Source of the DNA: Proteromonas lacertae
Lineage: Eukaryota; Sar; Bigyra; Opalinata; Proteromonadidae
NCBI GenBank assembly: GCA_002245135.1
Contig: NGBS01000891.1
Location: 1 to 64,000 of the forward strand
DNA length: 64,000 nt
Reading direction: 5' to 3'
Part shown: in pieces, positions 57,362-64,000 of the stretch
How the letters are laid out: the number at the start of each line of letters is the position of its first letter
Position numbering within the stretch: position 1 is the first letter of the stretch
Made by a program: the position numbers and the translations under genes
The notes under the pieces: model-generated
What the model was told of the DNA's origin: nothing
Databases searched by the model: none
What the model saw: the letters and a program-made list of their open reading frames with translations, nothing else

Positions 57362-59116
57362 TTATAACAAATTATCTATTATATTACGAAATTCATTACA
57401 ATATTTCAATTTCTTTTGATAAGCATCATGAATTGCAGATTTTATTAACGCATATTGATTCAACGTCTTCTTATACCTTCTATCTAATTTGATCATATCT
57501 TTACATATATCTGTTAATTTATTTTGGTAGAATTTTATATCATCATCATCTAAATAAAATAATGAACAAAATAATAACATACATTGTTTTGAATTGTCTT
57601 TAACTATTTCTATCAACTGTTTTTGCAGTATCTATTATATGAATTAATATATATAATATAAATACTTCTTTTCTTAGAGTAAATTCTTCAACAGCGGTTT
57701 GATATTCATTTTCTTTATTACTTAATGTTAAATATACTTTTGTCATATTTGCAATATCTTCACTTAATAACTCTATTTTCTTCCTTAAAGATATTGACTG
57801 AGGAGAAAGGGGTTGAGATTCTCTAAATATATATAATATAATGATTTATACATTACTAATTGATCAGGAATGTAATCTTCCTCCTCTTTATTCTTATCAA
57901 TTGGACTTGTATTATAATCATCTTCTAATTCTTTCAATAGATTTGGAGTTACATTTACTGTATTTGATAGTTTTATTATATTTATTACTATCTCTGGATT
58001 AGAATGAAATATATTCTTTAATTCACTTAGAAATTTACATATATTTGGCATATCCATTGTTAATAAGGATGATTCATAATACTTCAATATTGCTATACTA
58101 AATTTATATAAAAAACACCAACCCTAGTTGAATATAATATAATTATATATATACATGTACAAAGAATATATCCCAAACAATACATAATGATTGTGGTGGT
58201 AGTATTGATATGAAAATTGTCATAAACCATTGAGCTACAAAATAATCAGAAAAAAACTCATAACTTAAAAAATGCTCTCTTAATTTATTCAATTCAGTTC
58301 TATTGATACACACATATATATATATTATATTATTATACTTTAATAATCTATCAAATAAATATATACATAAAGTTAAACCAGGTATTCCAGGCATCCAAAG
58401 TTGAGTGAATTTATATTGATCCATTAAACAAATCATTTCCCAAAAGCAATCTTCTACTATCTGATCATGATTCAATGAATATGATTTAATCATCAATTCT
58501 CTGTCATGCATATTTGATTCGAATCCTAAGAAATCTGGATCTAGCCTTAATAATAAAAACATTCCAGCAACAAAATTCATTCCTTGACAGTAACCTATTG
58601 TTTTGTTATATAAAGAACATGATCTTAAAATATTACCTAATAAACGTTGACCTAAACCTTTTGAATCTCTGAATAAAGGATGTAGTGGATAGGAACGAGA
58701 AATGTCTTTTAGTATTTCGCCTTCAACACCATTAGCTGAGAGACCACAATAGGATGGATCATCCACTTTACAACAATAATACAATGAAGTGTCTTGTTTC
58801 TTTCGAAGGTCAATTTGTAACAAATAGTCCCAGAATCTATAAATAGAATGTACACGATATATATACTTAATTCTACAATTTTTGATTGAGTTAGTGAGGA
58901 AAGAATTTGTGGGATAAGGACTTTGCTTTAATACTGTTTAAAAAATATAATTTAAAATATACATGTATGTAACGACTGAGATACACATGATAGACGACAA
59001 ATATCAGTTGGCTAACATAAATTTAAGAAATAACAAAATACTTCCAAATATTGAGAAGAAAATACCAATACATCATCAACAGAAGCAAATTTGTTAGTAT
59101 GAGTATATTCACTCAT
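57362..59116 (-). CDS. TBC-domain RabGAP with F-box-like N-terminus and coiled-coil tail
   Basis: Exons from ATG 59116 (MSEYTHTNKF) joined by 26-40-nt introns. Residues about 15-50, VDDVLVFSSQYLEPTDICRL then SCVSQSLH, fit an F-box pattern (only the pattern is seen). The TBC domain starts at SIKNCRIKFWDYLL and has both catalytic fingers: ILKDISRSYP (IxxDxxR) and TIGYCQGMNF (YxQ-type), then PGIPGLTL, EFFSDYFVAQWF and WDIFF-GWCFLYK. It should speed GTP hydrolysis on a Rab in vesicle traffic. A C-terminal coiled coil (IELLSEDIANMTKVYLTLS; KLTDICKDMIKLDRRYKK) follows to 57362. F-box plus TBC would be an unusual pairing. Confidence 0.8.
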
Positions 59117-59507
59117 CTGTGGACTATATGTGTAAGAAGAAAATTCAAATAAAAAACACAATAACACCAAAAGAGAGAAAGGCAGATATTGATTAAATTA
59201 TAAAAATAAAGATGTAGTAGTAGAAGAAATAAATAGACAAGAATTAAAAAACAGAAAAAAATTAGAATCAAAATTGGAGATTGAATTAATAAGTATTATA
59301 GGTTATTATAGTGAAGAACAATACATCCTTTACAATAAAGCGTAACAAGAAAATAAGATACGAATAATCATATATAATGAAATATACAACAACAAATCCT
59401 GCTCCACTAACTTTATCAGCTGCTTGGGCTTGACTTTCTATATCTGTATATGCTAACTATATACATATTTCATGAGTTGTGATAAAGGATTCTAAGTGTA
59501 TTCGCTA
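59117..59507. other. Spacer with short coding-like stretches
   Basis: Divergent spacer between the TBC gene and the MFS transporter. On the plus strand about 59213-59347 reads EEINRQELKNRKKLESKLE and ends in TAA. On the minus strand about 59390-59455 reads ESQAQAADKVSGAG. Neither could be joined to a start codon or a family; they may be exons of a small unresolved gene. Confidence 0.35.
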
Positions 59508-61283
59508 ATGTCTCTTCGTAGTGTATTATCGTTCTCTACATCTAATGTGGTGAATATTTGCTTCTTATGCTCTTTGTTGAACATATCTTTCTATATGTCC
59601 CTTCCACACCTTCCTTTTCTACTATCAAAAGATCTTGAAGTATAATATTTTATTATTTTGTTTAGGATGGGAAAACATCATTATACGAAAGAGTAGGAAT
59701 AGTTTTAACATTATTTGAACTTGGTTCTTTCATTGGATCCTGGATAGTCTCTTATTTAACTAAGTCCATAACATCAAGATATTTAATGGCTATTTCTATG
59801 ATTTGTACGATTATTGTCACACATGTAACTCACATCATAAATAGTCTGCTCAATTTTCTCAATGTGGTGTAGTATGACATCAGATTTCAGTGGTGCATGT
59901 GCATTGTACTTCTTCTGGGGTTTGTTTATAGCAAATAATGTGATATATAAAAGTCATATTAGTGAAATTTATAGAGATGAAGATAGAATCAAGTATTATT
60001 CAATATTAGCATTAACATATGGATTATCATTGTATAATGATTGTTATGAACTAATATGAATAGGCTAGTTGGATTGTGTTTAGGAGGATTTATTTCAGAA
60101 CTAACAGGTCATATCAAAATAAGTCAAAACATTACAGTATTCAGAAGAGTATCTATATGATAATTATTTATATTAATATATTAGCATCCTTACTTTATAA
60201 CTGGTTTAATTGGAATGATTATTTCGCTTGGTGGATTTACTGTTTCATTATCAACATCATTTCCATTTCAATATGATTTTACTATTGTACCAGGACAATT
60301 ATCAGAGTATTGATATAATTATAATATATAAATAATAGTTATAAAGATTATATAAAAAATAAATCAACTGTAATTATTTCATTCTCTTTAAGTATTTATT
60401 TCATAATACATTTTTCTATAGTTTTATTATATTTTACTGTTTCATTTTTGTTAATGTTTTCTTACTTATGGTTTATAAGTCCTAAAAGTGCTGGTGGCTT
60501 TAATTTAACTCCAATTTATATGTGTTTGATATATGCAGCTGTAGCAATTGGAGATTCTATGAATCATTATATCATTTTATACACACAATAGTAATTGTTT
60601 ATTTCTTAATTGATATTTACTATTCATGAAAGATTATTTAAGAAGAATTGGTGTAAAAAGAACTGGTTTGTATGCATCTTTAATCACTATTGTTTGCTTC
60701 ATCTTATATACAATATTTACTTTCTTTAAATCATTCCCTAAAATTGTATAATAACTATTTATGTTGTAATTTATTATAGTTTATTGCTATTCCAGTTGCA
60801 GCTGGTTTATTCGTACTGTATAGTCTATTATCAACTATAACAAGTGTTCATAAGATACTTCTTCATAATTCATTATATGTATATCAATCGGAAATGGTTG
60901 ATTTTATTGATTATATAATCAGCAGTGTTATATATATTCTCATATCATTTTTTATTCAATACACTTCATTTTTATTTCTTAATTATAGTTTTTAATCACC
61001 AGTAACATGTGGTGCACTATTTAATCATTCCTTTAAAACATCAAGATTTTCTTATGGTTATGATTTTGCTACAATTTTCTTATGTGACTTGATGTTGATG
61101 TTATCTACTATAATTCTGTTTTATTTACCTGATAATCTTGAATCTCCACTTGAATTAATACATCCTCATATTACTACTGGAGTAATTAGAAGAAAAGTAG
61201 AACCAATTAATGTTGATAGAAAAGGGTTGAATGTAGATGATCATACACCACTAACAGAAGGAATTGTTATGAAAAGAGTATAG
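59508..61283 (+). CDS. MFS transporter (ZIFL-like drug/zinc facilitator type)
   Basis: About 500 residues in eight or more exons from ATG 59508. First helix NICFLCSLLNISFYMSLPHL; then ERVGIVLTLFELGSFIGSW, SGACALYFFWGLFIANNVIY, SHISEIYRDEDR, LVGLCLGGFISELTG, HPYFITGLIGMIISLGGF, FISPKSAGGFNL, RRIGVKRTGLYA and RFSYGYDFATIF. The order fits the TetA/ZIFL branch of the major facilitator superfamily. Two breaks need a +1 step at a stop (TAG 59870-59872 and TAG 60589-60591) with hydrophobic transporter sequence on both sides. A long intron near 60922-61000 removes a further in-frame TAA. Cytoplasmic tail ends GIVMKRV. Confidence 0.65.
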
Positions 61284-61656
61284 TCTACAACAAAGTATAA
61301 ATATTAATATAATTTCAATATAATTTACTAATATATTTTCTGTATGTTGTATATTCTAAACTTTAGACTGAAACATAAAAACTATATACACAGGCTATTT
61401 AAAACTAAAACAAAAACTAGAAATTTCTCAATTCTAAATTTTCGATAACCACATTTTTTAAATTAAAAAAATAACAACAGAAATCATAGCTATGAGGTTA
61501 TACTAATGATATATACTCATTAATGAAATAAACAATAGCAAATTAAATTAATTTTATGTAAGATTCGAAATATGGATAATTTCTGGATTTATAGAATTAT
61601 ACATAAACCAAATAAAATATATTTATATTTTTACTTTCAGCTGTGATAAAGTGTTA
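61284..61656. other. Convergent intergenic spacer, no gene seen
   Basis: AT-rich, between the ends of two convergent genes. Nothing recognisable apart from poly-A and poly-T tracts. Confidence 0.4.
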
Positions 61657-64000
61657 TTATTTTCTTTTTATTCTAGATCGTATTGGTGAATTATTAACGA
61701 TATTATTATTTTCTCTCTTTATATTATTTACAACTCCTTTTCGTAAAGTGGATGGTTTAGGTAATGCATTTGCAGTATCAATTGAAGGAATAACTGGAAT
61801 TTCTTTCTTTAGTTCAGACATTGATCTTCCTTTCGTATTTACATTCTTTATTCTTGACTCATCTTTTAATCTTGATATTGAACGATTATTTATTACATTA
61901 TTATTATTAATTCTTAGTTTTGATGGAGGAACAATTGGTTTTATATCATTATTAGCAGTTTTATGATTAGTACCAACAATTGGAGTTGAATTTATTTCAA
62001 CTTTGTTCTTCAATTTTGGATTATTAACATTTGTTATATGTTTGTTATTAATAACAGCATCAGTTGTATTTATCTTCTTTTCTGATGATGATGATGATGG
62101 AGGTGGTGGTGGTGGAGGTAGGTTAATGACTTTATCATTATTACTGTTTAAAACTTCATTCAATACATTTTGTAATTCATTTATATTAACTTTCAGTTTG
62201 TTATTAGTATCTTCTAATCTTTCTATTTCTTTCTTATAATTCTCTTTAGATTCATTATCACTTTCAAGAGATAAAATCTGAGATCTTAATAGTATAATTG
62301 TGTTATTCAATCTATCTTTTTCTATTCTATTATTCTCAAGTTCATTCTTCAAATCGTTATATTTAGTTTTTATTTCATCTAATTCATTATCCAATACACT
62401 AATTGTCTCTTTGAGTATTACTTTTTCATCTTCTGATTTGTTGTTTGACATATTCAGTAAGGGAGAAAATGAAGATTTTCTTCTTTCATTTTCATTTCTA
62501 TTGCTTAACTCTTTCACTTTATCATTCAGTAACACATTTTCATCCTTTAATTCTTCTATTTTTAATTCAAGTGATGCTATTTTACTAGAATTCTGTGATA
62601 TATTTAGTGATGAATTTATTCCTGAAACATCTGCATTATTGTTTATATTATTCAATTTATTGTTTAATATATCAATTTCATTATACAATAACTTCATCTC
62701 TTCATAATTACATATTCTATCAGGATTCTTATGAGTAAATAAAGACTGTGGTATATCTTTTATTATTGATGAATAAATAATGTTTCTACTAATTTTGATA
62801 TCCTGATTTATTTCTCCAAAACTCATTTTTTCTTTGTTAATTATATTTGCTTTACAATTTATGAATTTAAGTTTTTTATTACTCATTATGCTCAATTCAA
62901 ATTTACTTTCAATTGGGTTGTATGTAGATGGAACAACTATATATTTATTCCCTTTAATTAATTCTATTTCATAATCACTATATATCACTCTAGTTTCACT
63001 TAGATAGAATTCTTCAGGAAATTCATATAAACAATTGGATTTGTTTATAATAGATTCTAATGTTTTATTATCACTAAATTCAAAAACTGTTAATCTCATT
63101 CCCTTTGAGATATTTTCATCAGAATATAGGCTTAGAGATAATTTTGTATTATTCTCTATTACTTCAAACACAAACTTCGGATTTTTTTCAAACTTTTGGA
63201 ATTTTCTACATCCTACGTTAGTTCCATTTGAACTACTCCACTCACTATTTATAATATAATTTACTCTATTTTCATCATAATATGGAATTCTACTAACCTT
63301 TATCATCTCACCACTTTCAATAATTGCTTTAAATTCACCAATTTCTTCACATTTATATGTCTGAGGTATAAACACATATTTTCCTATTTCAAGTTTCTTT
63401 GTTACAACTTCTTTATATCCTATAATAATTATATATATATATCATACTGCTAGAAAAAGAAGTTGTATGAATTATAATTTTATTTTCAGCTTGAGAACTA
63501 TGAGGAACTCTATTCTTACATTTAAATATTGACATTCCTAAATGAATATTTACATTTTCACTTGAAAGATTTATGTATAATTCAGTAGCAGCTATTACTT
63601 CTATTAGATACTGAGGCATTCTACCTATTTCACTGTTACTATTTATATAATAATCTAATTAGTATACTTTCCGTTATTACTTTCATTCCATTCATCATTT
63701 ATTACATATTCATACCATAGTTGCATATTTTCATTCTCATTACTGGCTGGTGTTGTTATTGGAGAATGAGCAACTCTACTTGCAGCTGAAGATGATAATC
63801 TGACACTCTTTCTAATATTACTCTTATTCATATCAGAATTACTAGTATTAAGACTATTATTGTTATTATTATTCAATAATTCTGTCTTTAATTCTTTTAT
63901 TTCATTTTTTAATCTTTCGTTTTCTTCTCTCATACGATTCTGCTCATCTTTAATTGCTTTCATTGGAAAGGCTATACTATTACCTATTATACTTTGTCTT
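61657..64000 (-). CDS. Coiled-coil protein with calpain-type beta-sandwich domains (5' end outside window)
   Basis: Partial: the reading frame enters from beyond 64000. Order: coiled coil (NRMREENERLKNEIKELKTE), Ser/Asn linker, then two beta-sandwich units resembling calpain domain III (CBSW), split by introns of 27-29 nt. Unit 1 has INDEWNESNNG, SIFKCKN and IGKYVFIPQTY. Unit 2 has INSEWSSSNG-NVGCRKF, FVFEVIENNTKLSLSLY and KYIVVPSTYNPIESKFELSI. The last pattern (Y-x-V-P-S-T-x-x-P-x-x-x-x-x-F) is the mark of calpain domain III, a lipid/Ca-binding C2-like fold. No protease domain is present in this part. A second coiled coil (VILKETISVLDNELDEIKT) and a basic Pro-rich tail end at 61657. Confidence 0.7.

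Noticed and set aside
1-64000. Retroelements, LINEs, DNA transposons
   Set aside because: No reverse transcriptase, integrase or transposase motif, no long terminal repeats and no inverted repeats with target duplications were seen in any frame.
1-64000. Ciliate-type altered genetic code
   Set aside because: TAA, TAG and TGA all occur at gene ends, and skipping one base, not reading the stop as an amino acid, restores the frame at internal stops.

Overview
The window is nuclear DNA of an AT-rich (roughly 72-75% A+T) single-celled eukaryote. It holds about 36 protein genes, densely packed on both strands, with spacers usually of 90-500 bp. No rRNA, tRNA, CRISPR array, transposon or virus-like element could be supported. 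TAA, TAG and TGA all end genes. Introns are tiny (about 23-75 nt, mostly 26-45), with GTAT-type donors and TAG acceptors, so most genes appear as short pieces until these are removed. A CEP120-like gene implies centrioles and a flagellum. Asn and Gln runs and 'CSGxGTC' EGF modules are present. I cannot place the organism more narrowly.

Layout. 0.06-1.7 kb: sugar-porter transporter. 2.1-8.2 kb: small zinc-binding protein, pseudokinase-LRR protein, Golgi-type glycosyltransferase-like gene, first member of an EF-hand-like 'HKP' family. 8.3-15.3 kb: CEP120-like protein, SPR-repeat protein, RBR ubiquitin ligase plus a RING2-only partial copy, IQ/EF-hand-like protein. 15.4-20.3 kb: divergent pair of a luminal glycosyltransferase-like gene and a phospholipase B-like / beta-hexosaminidase / transmembrane fusion. 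20.4-26.5 kb: tandem array of an unrecognised single-pass surface-protein family with intact, damaged and relic copies. 26.6-33.7 kb: acidic unknown protein, large secretory glycosyltransferase-like gene, Pol III subunit POLR3K, SMP-30/gluconolactonase-like protein, small P-loop-like protein. 34-41.6 kb: SF3B2, tail-anchored VRK/CK1-like kinase, two tandem HKP paralogs, metallophosphoesterase. 41.9-50.5 kb: FHA-WDR70 fusion, ankyrin/CCCH protein, SLC17-like transporter, bacterial-type acyltransferase. 50.6-64 kb: long KKAEEE-repeat coiled-coil protein with zinc knuckles and SAM-like end, EGF-module protein, F-box-like/TBC RabGAP, MFS transporter, and a coiled-coil protein with calpain-type beta-sandwich domains cut by the window edge.

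The genes do not form one pathway. They mix core housekeeping (splicing, Pol III, centriole), secretory glycan work (three glycosyltransferase-like genes and a hexosaminidase fusion) and lineage-specific surface or calcium-binding-like families.

The most unusual observation is that many otherwise clearly coding genes change reading frame by +1 at an internal stop codon, as if a single T were skipped. This may be programmed +1 frameshifting as known in the ciliate Euplotes, a base-level assembly artefact, or in some cases unrecognised introns. It is listed first among the findings with alternatives.
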